The notes beneath the pieces were generated by a model. That model ran no database searches and was not told the origin of the DNA. It worked only from the letters and a program-made list of their open reading frames with translations. The position numbers and the translations under genes are program-made. A stretch of 52,067 nt of DNA. It comes from Methylobacterium persicinum. GTDB taxonomy: Bacteria; Pseudomonadota; Alphaproteobacteria; Rhizobiales; Beijerinckiaceae. Positions within the stretch are counted from its first letter, which is position 1. Each line of letters opens with the position of its first letter. Of the stretch, positions 40,508 to 49,742 are shown piece after piece. The stretch is taken from contig NZ_BPQX01000035.1 of NCBI RefSeq assembly GCF_022179525.1, positions 1 through 52,067 on the forward strand. Reading direction: 5' to 3'.

Positions 40508-43500
40508 ATGAGCAATAGTTACGCTGTGAAAATGGCGCAGGGACAGGGAAACGGCTTGATGAACACGCAGCGCAAGGATCGGGGCGCCGGCCGGAGAAAC
40601 GGCTTGGTCGCGCATGTCGGCTTTGCGGTCGGCATTCGCGGCGCGCTCACCGATGGAATGCGCAGGCGCATTATGGCGGCCCTGCGTTTGTCTTCGCTGT
40701 ACGTTGTGTTTGGAAGGCAGTCGAGGCTCGGGGCGCTCGGTGCCCGTGCGGTCGCAGTCATGTCTATGTCGGCTGGCATCGGCGTGGTGACAATCGCCGG
40801 ACTTTCGTCCGCTCAAGCAGGGGCGACTGTCGATGGAGGTACGTACTCGAGCGCAACCGGAATAGGAGCATGGCTCGTTGGAGATTACTCCAATGCAACC
40901 GGTGCAAACGCTGTAGCGATTGGCGAACGTGTAAATGCTTTGGCGAATGAGACTATCGCCATTGGCGATACATCGAATGCGAACGGCTACGCCTCTGTCG
41001 CGATTGGTTACAAATCTTTTGCGCAGTTCGACAACAGTATTGCGTTAGGAGATAATGCTCGGTCTCTGTCGACAAATGCGATTGCAATCGGGAACAGCTC
41101 AAATGCGTTCGGCTCGGGCAGTCTGGCGTTAGGCGCTCTGGCGCGTGCCAATGGGCAAGAATCGGTGGCTCTGGGAGAGAACGCCTCGACTACTCAATAT
41201 GGTACCGCAGTTGGTTATTCAGCGAACGCCAGCGGAAATTTTGCTGTCGCGATTGGAAATATGGCTGCGGGAAAGGGCGACTTCTCCGTCGCAATCGGCG
41301 GTAACGCAACTGCGGAAACCAAGGGCGACGTGGCTATCGGTTACGCATCCAGAGCAACCGGTGTCGTTCCTTCGAACCTCACCCAACAGGGTGGAGCGGT
41401 TGCGATTGGTTATATTGATGCCGCGCTTCAACTTGGTGCGGTAGCGCTTGGCTATAGCGCTAAGGCGTACGGCTCCGGCGCGATCGCATTGGGCTTTCAA
41501 AGCTATGCGACTTCGGACGGTACTTCCAGTGGCCAGTCGGCGATAAGTGCAATTGCTCTGGGATATCAAGCAAAGTCTGCTGGCAAGAGTGCAATTTCTA
41601 TAGGTTATCAAAGCAACGCGAATGTTTCAGGTGCTATTGCGGTTGGTGACTCTGCAAAAGTTGATGGCAAATCTGGCGCAGCGATCGCAATTGGGTCGGG
41701 TGCGCTTGCTACTGTGCCTGGCCAACCCGCGTCCGGTTCTGAAGAGCCGGTCGCGATCGGTCCAAACGCGGCCGCTAGCGATTCTGGTGCGGTAGCCTTT
41801 GGTCGTGCGAGTAGTGCGGTTTACCAGGGTACGGCTTTAGGGACGAACGCGAATGCTGGAAACCAGCAGGCAACTGCAGTTGGCTATGGTGCAAACGCTG
41901 CCGGTATGGGCGCAGCTAGCTTTGGCTATAGCGCATCAGCTGGTGGAGATGGCAGTGTTTCTGTCGGTCAGCAGTCAAACTCGATCGGCTTATATTCTAC
42001 GGCTATAGGTTATAATGCCAAGGCGTCGAACGCTTCAAACATTGCTATCGGCGCTTTTTCCCAGACAAGCGGCGATCAGGCGACAGCTATTGGAGGTAGT
42101 GCCTTCGCTTCAGGCGCAACTGAATTGGGCGTTGGAGGTATAGCTAACTTCGAAACTTCGATTGCAATTGGCTTTGGCGCAATGGGCGCTGCCACGTCGG
42201 CGATCGCGCTCGGGGCATCAGCGAACGCGTCTGTGTCGCACAGCGTGGCGCTAGGTGACAACGCGACGACCGCCAATGCGGTGGGTGTGTCATCTGTCAC
42301 GATAGGCAGCACGACCTTCGGCAACTTCACGGGCACCAATGCAGTGGGCGTGGTGTCGGTTGGGTCGGCAGGATCACTGCGGCAGATCCAGAACGTAGCC
42401 GCGGGTCAGGTGACGGCGACGTCGACGGATGCGGTGAACGGAAGTCAGTTGTACTCCGTTGCGTCAACGGTGGCTGATCTCTCGTCGCGTGGTGGATCGG
42501 GAAGCAGCTGGACGAATGGTCCGTCAGTGATCCTTGGCCAGGGTGCCACAGGTGCTCCATCGGGAGCGGTCTCGATCGGGCTGAACACGCAGGCTATGTT
42601 CACTAATGCCACCGCCGTGGGGGCGCGGGCCGCAGCTTCCAACGCAAATGCGACGGCAATGGGCGCAGCTGCGACAGCTTCAGGCCTGAATAGTGTGGCT
42701 CTTGGATACCAAGCGAACGCCCTCGATGAAACTGCGATTTCCATCGGTGCCTTTTCAACTGCACTCGCAACTGGAGGAATAGCAATTGGCGGAACCGCTG
42801 CTGCTCAAAATGGCATAGCAATTGGAAACACTGCGCTCGCTCACTATCAGGGCGACATCGCTATCGGTGCGTCCGTTTCGGCAGAAGGCAACGGCGGTAC
42901 GCCAGCTCTTGCCGTAGGTAGTACTAGCGCAAAAGGCCGCGGTGCGGCATCGTTGGGATATAGCGCTGTAGCAGATGGAGATGGCACACTAGCGTTAGGT
43001 TATGGTGCCAATGCAACAAATGCCGGCAGTATGGCGTTAGGCTACCAATCTACCGCGAGTAGAGGACAAGCAATTGCTATCGGACAGGCGGCAAATTCCG
43101 CGAGTATATATACTATAGCGATCGGAACCAACTCAGTCGCCAGCAGACCCAATGGTATCGCGTTGGGGATGGCGAGTAAATCGACTGGTAATGAAGGCAT
43201 TGCGATTGGTCAGGCCGCTCGCGCTGGAGATGGTAACGATGCCATTGCCATTGGTTATGGTGCTAGAGCAACTAGCTCCAACGCTGTTGCTTTAGGTAGA
43301 AATGCGAATGCCTCTCTGGGGTCCAGTATGGCGCTGGGTGACAACGCGACGACCGCCAGTGCGGTCAGTGTGTCGTCTGTCACTATCGGGAGCATGACCT
43401 TCAATAACTTCATGGGCACCAACGCGGTGGGCGTGGTGTCCGTGGGTACGCCGGGAGCAGAGCGTCAGATACAGAACGTTGCCGCAGGCCAGGTTACGGC

Positions 43501-46500
43501 GACGTCGACGGATGCGGTGAATGGAAGCCAGCTGTATTCCGTAGCCTCGACGGTGGCGGGGCTTTCGTCAGCCGGAGGCAGTTCGAGCAATGGACCCTCT
43601 GTTGTTCTGGGTCAGGGGGCGACCGGGGCGCCGTCGGGAGCGGTCTCGATCGGGCTGAACGCGACGGCGATGTCCGCCAATGCGACCGGGGTCGGCGCAA
43701 CTGCAAATGCGTCCGCCGACGGGGCAACTGCGTTAGGCGCAAGCGCGATGGCGCAAGCCGTCAACAGCGTGGCCATCGGGAAGTATAGCCAGGTTCAAAA
43801 TACAGCGTCTATTGCTATTGGCAATAATGCGCGTGCTCTGGATGTTTCAGGCGATGGTTTTGGGGATAATGAAGTTGTCATCGGAAATAACGCGACCGGC
43901 AGGCTGAGGGGCTCTGTCACGATCGGCGCGTCTGCTAATACGGGTGAAACCGACGACGTTGCGATCGGAGAAAATGCTAATGCGCAGCATGGCTATGGTG
44001 TTGCAATTGGCGGGGGAGCAAATGCATTTGCAAATGCCTCTGTCGCAATTGGAGGGAACTCCGGTGCTTTCCAGAATTTTGCAGTATCCGTGGGCACTAA
44101 CGCCAACGCAAATGCGTTTTCCGCGATAGCGGTGGGTCCGTTCGCACAAGCAAATGCAAGGTACGCCGTGGCGCTTGGTTACCAAGCGCAAGCTACAGTG
44201 GAGAATAGTCTTGCATTAGGCGCTAATGCGACGACGTCTGCGGCGGTGAGCGTGCCGTCTGTGACGATCGGCGGGACGACGTACGGTCCGTTCGCGGGCT
44301 CGACGGCGGTGGGCGTGGTGTCGGTGGGTTCGCCGGGGGCGGAGCGCCAGATCCAGAACGTGGCGGCGGGCCGGGTGACGTCGGACTCGACGGACGCGGT
44401 GAACGGGAGCCAGCTTTACGCGGTGGCGTCGACGACGGTGAGCACGACGGCGTCGCTGTCGACGGGCCTGAGCGGGACGTCGAGCGCGGTGGCGCGGCTG
44501 TCGACGGGCCTGAGCGGGACGTCGAGCACGGTGGCGGGCCTGAAGCAGGACGCGCTGCAGTGGAACGCGAGCCTGGGGTCGTACGACGCGAGCCACGGGA
44601 CGGCGTCGGCGAAGAAGATCACGAACGTGGCGGCGGGGACGATCAGCGCGACCTCGACGGACGCGGTGAACGGGGGCCAGCTGTACAGCGTGACGAGCAC
44701 GGTGGATGCTTTGGTCCTAGCTTCCGGAGCAAATGGGGTCGCTGTCCATACGGTCGCATTTGGCGAAGGATCTAATGCGGCCACGACGACCAGCGTCGCT
44801 ATCGGTCTGCATGCCAAGGCGCTGACCGGTTATACGACTGCTGTCGGTGCGGGCGCTTTGGCCCAAAGTCATGGTGCGACAGCAATCGGCGGAAATGAAA
44901 CGGAGCTTGCCCAGGCCATAGGCGTCAATAGCGTTGCAATCGGTGGCCAGACGGAGGCTAGCAGCACTAATGACATCGCCATCGGCTATGGGGCATCAGC
45001 AAACGGCGGTAACAGCGGGTCAGCGGTGTCCATCGGTTCCGGCAATCGAGCGATAGGCGCGGGAGCTGTAGCAATAGGCGATCCAGTAACAGCGATTGGG
45101 CAAGGAGCTATCGCACAGGGGTACAATAGTTCGGCGACCGGTGATGGTGCTGTTGCACTTGGTAATCGCGTGATCGCCAACGGAACTGGGAGCATTTCGC
45201 TCGGCAACCTGAGTAACGCATTGGCAACTGGCGCCGTAGCGCTCGGCGATGGTTCGAATGTGCAAGCTTTGGCGGAACGAAGCGTCGCGATAGGTGCAGG
45301 TTCAAACGCATCGGTGGCCCGTAGCGTTGCTTTGGGAGACGGTGCACTGACAACCGCTCCTGCCAGCGTCGCTTCGACGTCAATTGGCTCGATGACGATC
45401 AGTGGTTTTGCAGGAACTAATCCTGTCGGCGTCGTTTCGGTTGGTTCGCCAGGCAACGAACGCCAGATTCAGAATGTCGCGGCCGGTCGTCTAAACTCGA
45501 CGTCGACAGATGCCATAAATGGAAGCCAGCTCTATGCGGTCGCGTCCAGCCTCGCAGGCGCTACGGCCTCCCTATCGACAAGTTTGAGTGGTACTTCCAG
45601 CGCGGTAGCACTGCTCTCAACTAGCGTCGCGCAACTTTCGACTGGAGCGTCAAGCTCGAAGAGTTCTGGATCTACAACGCCGGGTGGAGCCAACAGCAAT
45701 ACTAGTTCGGTCGCTTCCCTCTCTACCGGCTTAAGTTCAACTTCTAGCGCAGTCGCACAACTATCTACTGCAATAACATCCGGCTCAAGTTCAGTAGCGT
45801 CTCTTTCGACAGGCCTTAGCAATACCGCCAGCACTGTGAGTCTGCTATCGACAGGGGTATCGTCCCTCTCTACAGGCCTCGCGAGTGCCAACAGTACAGT
45901 CATTGCGATCTCAACAAGCGTCGCAAATGGCGAAGTCAGCGGATTACGGCGTGGTACAACGACGGGCGACACAAATGGCGCGTTGTCGACCTCGAACGAC
46001 TTGTATTTACAGCCTGGCTCAGGAGCGGGCCCTGTCGTCCTGCACAACGTCGCAGCGGGCAAGATTGGCGCTACATCCAGCGATGCGATCAATGGCGGTC
46101 AAATATACGCACTCGGAAACAGTATAGCTGAAGCACTTGGCGGCGGCGCGAAAATGGATCCGATCTCCGGATCGATCACTCCGCCAAGTTATCAAGTTCG
46201 CGGAGCAAATTACTCAAGTGTTGGCGGCGCAATCACCGCGCTCGACAACGGTTTGGCGAACCTGGAAAACAATATGCATGCTGTAGCATCGTCGTTGCAG
46301 CTGCAGATAACCAAGAACCGACGTATCGCAGCGGGTGGTGTCGCTTCTGCGTTCGCCATGAGCCAAATGAGATTCAGCGATCACCCGGGATCCCAGAGTA
46401 TCGGAATTGGCGGTGGCTATTATGACAATCAGGGAGCGCTCGCAGTCGGTTATGGGTTCACGTCTGAGGATGGCTCTTTGAGAGGAACAGCGTCAGTTTC

Positions 46501-46558
46501 TTATACCCCCACCATCAACAAGCTCGGGGTTGGCGCTGGACTGAGCTATAGCTGGTAA
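40508..46558 (+). CDS. YadA-type trimeric autotransporter adhesin
   Basis: A 2,016-residue trimeric autotransporter. A long N-terminal region (~100 residues) ends in a signal segment (AVMSMSAGIGVVTIAGLSSA, cut near AQA). The head consists of dozens of 14-residue YadA-like repeats (xAxAIGxxAxAxGxxS). Six HIM/neck motifs (RQIQNVAAG...TSTDAVNGSQLY type) lie near bases 42,380, 43,460, 44,340, 44,620, 45,460 and 46,040. A Ser/Thr-rich coiled stalk (LSTGLSS-type repeats) spans about 45,560-45,930. The last ~75 residues form the YadA anchor (NRRIAAGGVASAFAMSQ to GAGLSYSW). The start at 40,508 is uncertain; 40,532 and 40,559 are alternatives. It likely mediates attachment to host or surfaces. Confidence 0.93.
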   Translation: MSNSYAVKMAQGQGNGLMNTQRKDRGAGRRNGLVAHVGFAVGIRGALTDGMRRRIMAALRLSSLYVVFGRQSRLGALGARAVAVMSMSAGIGVVTIAGLSSAQAGATVDGGTYSSATGIGAWLVGDYSNATGANAVAIGERVNALANETIAIGDTSNANGYASVAIGYKSFAQFDNSIALGDNARSLSTNAIAIGNSSNAFGSGSLALGALARANGQESVALGENASTTQYGTAVGYSANASGNFAVAIGNMAAGKGDFSVAIGGNATAETKGDVAIGYASRATGVVPSNLTQQGGAVAIGYIDAALQLGAVALGYSAKAYGSGAIALGFQSYATSDGTSSGQSAISAIALGYQAKSAGKSAISIGYQSNANVSGAIAVGDSAKVDGKSGAAIAIGSGALATVPGQPASGSEEPVAIGPNAAASDSGAVAFGRASSAVYQGTALGTNANAGNQQATAVGYGANAAGMGAASFGYSASAGGDGSVSVGQQSNSIGLYSTAIGYNAKASNASNIAIGAFSQTSGDQATAIGGSAFASGATELGVGGIANFETSIAIGFGAMGAATSAIALGASANASVSHSVALGDNATTANAVGVSSVTIGSTTFGNFTGTNAVGVVSVGSAGSLRQIQNVAAGQVTATSTDAVNGSQLYSVASTVADLSSRGGSGSSWTNGPSVILGQGATGAPSGAVSIGLNTQAMFTNATAVGARAAASNANATAMGAAATASGLNSVALGYQANALDETAISIGAFSTALATGGIAIGGTAAAQNGIAIGNTALAHYQGDIAIGASVSAEGNGGTPALAVGSTSAKGRGAASLGYSAVADGDGTLALGYGANATNAGSMALGYQSTASRGQAIAIGQAANSASIYTIAIGTNSVASRPNGIALGMASKSTGNEGIAIGQAARAGDGNDAIAIGYGARATSSNAVALGRNANASLGSSMALGDNATTASAVSVSSVTIGSMTFNNFMGTNAVGVVSVGTPGAERQIQNVAAGQVTATSTDAVNGSQLYSVASTVAGLSSAGGSSSNGPSVVLGQGATGAPSGAVSIGLNATAMSANATGVGATANASADGATALGASAMAQAVNSVAIGKYSQVQNTASIAIGNNARALDVSGDGFGDNEVVIGNNATGRLRGSVTIGASANTGETDDVAIGENANAQHGYGVAIGGGANAFANASVAIGGNSGAFQNFAVSVGTNANANAFSAIAVGPFAQANARYAVALGYQAQATVENSLALGANATTSAAVSVPSVTIGGTTYGPFAGSTAVGVVSVGSPGAERQIQNVAAGRVTSDSTDAVNGSQLYAVASTTVSTTASLSTGLSGTSSAVARLSTGLSGTSSTVAGLKQDALQWNASLGSYDASHGTASAKKITNVAAGTISATSTDAVNGGQLYSVTSTVDALVLASGANGVAVHTVAFGEGSNAATTTSVAIGLHAKALTGYTTAVGAGALAQSHGATAIGGNETELAQAIGVNSVAIGGQTEASSTNDIAIGYGASANGGNSGSAVSIGSGNRAIGAGAVAIGDPVTAIGQGAIAQGYNSSATGDGAVALGNRVIANGTGSISLGNLSNALATGAVALGDGSNVQALAERSVAIGAGSNASVARSVALGDGALTTAPASVASTSIGSMTISGFAGTNPVGVVSVGSPGNERQIQNVAAGRLNSTSTDAINGSQLYAVASSLAGATASLSTSLSGTSSAVALLSTSVAQLSTGASSSKSSGSTTPGGANSNTSSVASLSTGLSSTSSAVAQLSTAITSGSSSVASLSTGLSNTASTVSLLSTGVSSLSTGLASANSTVIAISTSVANGEVSGLRRGTTTGDTNGALSTSNDLYLQPGSGAGPVVLHNVAAGKIGATSSDAINGGQIYALGNSIAEALGGGAKMDPISGSITPPSYQVRGANYSSVGGAITALDNGLANLENNMHAVASSLQLQITKNRRIAAGGVASAFAMSQMRFSDHPGSQSIGIGGGYYDNQGALAVGYGFTSEDGSLRGTASVSYTPTINKLGVGAGLSYSW
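42245..42598 (+). repeat. Intragenic direct repeat of the adhesin, copy 1
   Basis: A ~350-bp segment coding for a head end, HIM motif and short linker (from VALGDNATTANAV to GAVSIGLN). It recurs with high similarity at 43,330-43,672, with a shorter related unit near 44,200-44,430. Confidence 0.7.
43330..43672 (+). repeat. Intragenic direct repeat of the adhesin, copy 2
   Basis: The second copy of the head-HIM-linker module (MALGDNATTASAV to GAVSIGLN), about 1.08 kb from the first. Recombination between the two would delete or duplicate one whole head block in frame. Confidence 0.7.
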
Positions 46559-46566
46559 TCGACTGA

Positions 46567-46592
46567 GGGCCGGACGCTCGCGCGTCCGGCCC
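46567..46592 (+). terminator. Hairpin terminator after the trimeric adhesin
   Basis: A perfect 11-bp stem (GGGCCGGACGC/GCGTCCGGCCC) with a TCGC tetraloop, beginning 8 bp after the stop codon and followed by AAAATTC. A strong structure, but there is no T-run. Confidence 0.65.
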
Positions 46593-46731
46593 AAAATTCG
46601 AAACATCTGGTCCTTTGGAATGCCCGCAAAAGTAGCAAGAGTAATATGAATAAGCTATAGGTTGAAGTATTTTTTTGTATTATCTAGGGCCGACACCTAT
46701 CTTTCGTATCTGCTCCATGTTAAATGGCGGC

Positions 46732-47352
46732 ATGCGCTCGACACTCTATCCCGCAACACTCATTTCAGCGCTGTCGCTGTCTGTCAGTTTGACTTCATAC
46801 GGGCAAGATTTGTTAGCAACGCCGGCGATTGACTCTACGATATTCAGGGAAGGTGCCATTATATCTCGTGAGTTCCGGTTCGGCAGCTGGCGAGCAAACT
46901 GCCAAGAAATTATCAAGATCAAACGGCGTGTTTGTAATATGCTGTCGGATATTATCGATGAATCCAATCAAAGCTCAGGTTCCGCACTCATTGCTACTAC
47001 CGATACAGGGGTTCCGGCAATCGTATTTGCTCTCCCGAGTTTAATCACCGGGGGCAAGGATATTGCGGTTGAGGCAAATCAGCTGACTAAGATCGACGGA
47101 AAAGTCGTGAAGGTCCAGTACTTTAGTATTGTAAAAGCAACATTATACGACAATGGATGTAAATACATGTTTCCGCTTGATGCTAGGTTTACCTTCATAC
47201 TTAACTCGGGTGAACAAATCAAAATAAGCATTTCAAATAATGCACATGTTTCGAAAACAGAAAAGAACAAAGGAGATATACTTGTAGCCAAGTACTTTGT
47301 TAAAGGGGATGGATTTTCTGAGGTTTTGCGAGGGACGACCGCGCCGTGGTAA
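46732..47352 (+). CDS. IalB-like exported protein 1
   Basis: A 206-residue protein from the ATG at 46,732 (46,717 also possible) with a signal peptide (LYPATLISALSLSVSLTSYG). The mature chain has an IalB-like opening, FRFGSWRANCQE...RRVCNML, with the paired cysteines, then beta-strand-rich sequence (PAIVFALPSLITGGKDIAVE) and a third Cys in NGCKYMFPLDA. It is more divergent than the copy at 29,230. The coding sequence is AT-richer than the chromosome average. It lies 170 bp after the adhesin stop. Confidence 0.7.
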   Translation: MRSTLYPATLISALSLSVSLTSYGQDLLATPAIDSTIFREGAIISREFRFGSWRANCQEIIKIKRRVCNMLSDIIDESNQSSGSALIATTDTGVPAIVFALPSLITGGKDIAVEANQLTKIDGKVVKVQYFSIVKATLYDNGCKYMFPLDARFTFILNSGEQIKISISNNAHVSKTEKNKGDILVAKYFVKGDGFSEVLRGTTAPW

Positions 47353-47465
47353 TTAAGTCATAATATTCGTTGAAGAAATCAATGAGAGATGCGCCAAAAG
47401 TCTCAAATCAATGAATGACCTGGTTAGGAGCGGGTTGTCGGACCTTTAAAAACGAGGAGCTACAA

Positions 47466-47714
47466 ATGTTTGGTAACTTGAAGCAAAATATACTTCTGCT
47501 AATATTTGTGGCGCTTACTGTCAATTTATTGGCTCTCAGTGGAGCTATTATGTTGTGGTTATTTCCGAAACAACAGGCGCAGTCTGTGTACAACATAATT
47601 GATTGTGGTGACAATTCCGGAAAGATACATAAATGTATCCGTATTGATGCCAAAGCCGGTGAAATAAATGATGCTGTGCGTGGAGCATCATACCGCGTTA
47701 TTTATGGGCAATAG
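47466..47714 (+). CDS. Tiny membrane-anchored protein
   Basis: An 82-residue protein; the ATG at 47,466 has GAGGAG 6 nt upstream. One N-terminal membrane helix (ILLLIFVALTVNLLALSGAI, then MLWLF) is followed by a small exported domain with two cysteines (IIDCGDNSGKIHKCIRI) that could form a disulfide. It lies between the two IalB-like genes. Unknown family. Confidence 0.65.
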   Translation: MFGNLKQNILLLIFVALTVNLLALSGAIMLWLFPKQQAQSVYNIIDCGDNSGKIHKCIRIDAKAGEINDAVRGASYRVIYGQ

Positions 47715-47763
47715 ATCAGCGAAAAAGCAATCGAAGCTTTTTTGAAAAATGTCGGAGAATATC

Positions 47764-48450
47764 ATGAATATCAAGGGCTGTAACGTGCGCTATACCATAG
47801 CGGGTATATGCCTAACCCTATTTGGGGGTATTAATTTGTTGTATGCACAAGACGGTGATAATGGAATCGTGCAGCCAAATGCGATTAGACGAAGCGCTGC
47901 GCCAAGCCGTTCGAGCCAAAGTGTAGAAAAAAGCAGGGTGAAGGTTTTAGAGCGGCCGGCGCCGATAGCTGCGCCTCAGGTCCAAACAGCAGGTACAAAT
48001 ACCCCAAATGGTGCTGGTGGTAACGAGGTGACAAAGTTTCAGGGGTGGGTCGTTACATGCTTTCCGCCATCGGCGACTGGTGGAAATCGGAGCTGTATCG
48101 GCAAAATGAACATACTTAAAATTAATGAAGACCGTCGACCGATAATATTTTTGAGTGTAATCAAAAGTAGTAATTCAATCAGTTTGGCTATACAGACTCC
48201 GACAAGCGTTGAGCTTAAAAGTGGCGTAAACCTGCAGTTTGGCCAAGCAAATACGAGACGTATTGATTATTCTAGTTGTGAAGCCGCGCTGTGCACTGCA
48301 ATGGTGCAGATGGATGATACTCTTGCAAATGAATTTGCAAGTTTTCCCACTGCATCAGCAGCTTGGACGGGATTGGGCATTGGAGAAGTGCGTGTCGAGT
48401 TTGCACTTCAGGAAGCCCGTAATATGATGGCATTTTTAGCTACGCGCTAA
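47764..48450 (+). CDS. IalB-like exported protein 2
   Basis: A 228-residue protein; the ATG at 47,764 has GGAG 6 nt upstream. A signal peptide (YTIAGICLTLFGGINLLYAQ) and a ~70-residue Ser/Pro/Ala linker precede an IalB-like domain: FQGWVVTCFPPSATGGNRSC, FLSVIKSSNSISLAIQTPTS, VNLQFGQANTRRIDYSSCEA. The four conserved cysteines are present. The sequence differs clearly from the first IalB-like protein, so it is not a recent duplication. A terminator follows. Confidence 0.75.
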   Translation: MNIKGCNVRYTIAGICLTLFGGINLLYAQDGDNGIVQPNAIRRSAAPSRSSQSVEKSRVKVLERPAPIAAPQVQTAGTNTPNGAGGNEVTKFQGWVVTCFPPSATGGNRSCIGKMNILKINEDRRPIIFLSVIKSSNSISLAIQTPTSVELKSGVNLQFGQANTRRIDYSSCEAALCTAMVQMDDTLANEFASFPTASAAWTGLGIGEVRVEFALQEARNMMAFLATR

Positions 48451-48479
48451 TTAAATCGAGAAATATCGGAAACTGTAAA

Positions 48480-48519
48480 GACGTCGCGTACATATAAGGG
48501 CGCGACGTCATGTCTTTTT
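48480..48519 (+). terminator. Rho-independent terminator between IalB-like 2 and the DUF2827 operon
   Basis: A 9-bp stem (GACGTCGCG/CGCGACGTC) with a 12-nt loop is followed by ATGTC and five T. It separates the adhesin/IalB-like genes from the three DUF2827 genes, which then need their own promoter. Confidence 0.7.
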
Positions 48520-48608
48520 ACCAGTGTTAATGGGAGATATTTTGTTTGATATAAGACTGCGGGATTGTTTTCAGGATGCCGTAATTCCTTACTTGAGCAG
48601 GAAATCCG

Positions 48609-49742
48609 ATGCGTATTGGCATCACGATTATGACGGGCGAAAGGCAGAACGTCTGGAATAATGGCCTTGTTCAGAACATCTTCCATTTCGCAGGTTTGAT
48701 GGCGGCTATACCGTTCGTGGAGGCAGTGTATCTCATCGACTGCGGTGATACGGCGAGCCATCCTGAAGGAGCCGATGCTGACGCTCTCAAAATTCCTCTC
48801 ATCAGTGTAGCAGAGGCATATGACGCCGTAGACGTCGCAATCGAGATGGGTGGTGCCATCGATACGGAATGGATCAGCCGCTTTCGGTTTCGTGGCGGCA
48901 AGTTCATCCTTCATCTTTGTGGACAGCCTTACGTATCGCTGATTGAGCCGACTGTTTTCGGGCGAGACGGTTTTTTTATAGATCCTGAAAGATTCGAAGA
49001 AATTTGGTTGTTAGCAAAAGATATGGTCTTCGCGCCAATGCTTCGGTCAATTCATCAATGCCCTGTGTATAAAGTTCCGTATCTATGGGCGCCTCGATTT
49101 CTCGTGCAAACCATGTTGAGGGAACAAGATGGGGCGCTGCAATTTGGTTACAGACCAGGATCGCTCGAACATGGGAATGTCCGGCCAGCAATATTTGAGC
49201 CGAATATATCTCCGATCAAGATGGGATTAATTCCTTATCTTATCTGTGATCTTGTAGAGCGGAGTTGTCCAGCGATCATCGACAAAGTCAGTCATTTGAA
49301 TGGCGATGTATTGGAAGATCACTCAGCTTACATTCATTTCATCAGCAACTCGTCGCTCTACAAAGCACAAAAGACCATCATTATGGGGCGCGACTACTTT
49401 GCGCATGTCATGGGAAGGGGAGCTAATATGGTGGTGAGCCACCAGATACGGTGCGAGCAGAATTATCTCTACCTCGATGCATTGTATGGATCTTATCCGC
49501 TTATTCATAACTCTAAAGTATTCCGCGACGTTGGTTATTATTGCGATGATTCTGATGTACAAGCGGGCGCAAAGCAATTCCTTGATGCTGTAATGTGTCA
49601 CGATCGAAATCTGGCAAATTATCAGAACCGGGCTCGCTCCGTTATTGCGTCCCTTGCACCCACTGCCCGGACGAACGTAGACCATTATGCGCGCCGACTT
49701 GTTAATTTAACAAATCAAAAGGCGAAGCAGAAGTGGGGGTGA
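48609..49742 (+). CDS. DUF2827 protein 1, glycosyltransferase-like
   Basis: A 377-residue protein with AGGAAA upstream of the ATG. It begins MRIGITIMTGERQNVWNNGL, followed by alternating strand-helix segments of a Rossmann-like half, then a FEPNISPIKMG motif and a C-terminal half with VVSHQIRCEQNYLYLDALYG and YPLIHNS. The last part resembles the donor-binding half of GT-B glycosyltransferases (conserved E/D then GxPLI). DUF2827 itself is uncharacterised. It is the first of three paralogs; its stop overlaps the next start by one base (TGATG). Confidence 0.82.
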   Translation: MRIGITIMTGERQNVWNNGLVQNIFHFAGLMAAIPFVEAVYLIDCGDTASHPEGADADALKIPLISVAEAYDAVDVAIEMGGAIDTEWISRFRFRGGKFILHLCGQPYVSLIEPTVFGRDGFFIDPERFEEIWLLAKDMVFAPMLRSIHQCPVYKVPYLWAPRFLVQTMLREQDGALQFGYRPGSLEHGNVRPAIFEPNISPIKMGLIPYLICDLVERSCPAIIDKVSHLNGDVLEDHSAYIHFISNSSLYKAQKTIIMGRDYFAHVMGRGANMVVSHQIRCEQNYLYLDALYGSYPLIHNSKVFRDVGYYCDDSDVQAGAKQFLDAVMCHDRNLANYQNRARSVIASLAPTARTNVDHYARRLVNLTNQKAKQKWG

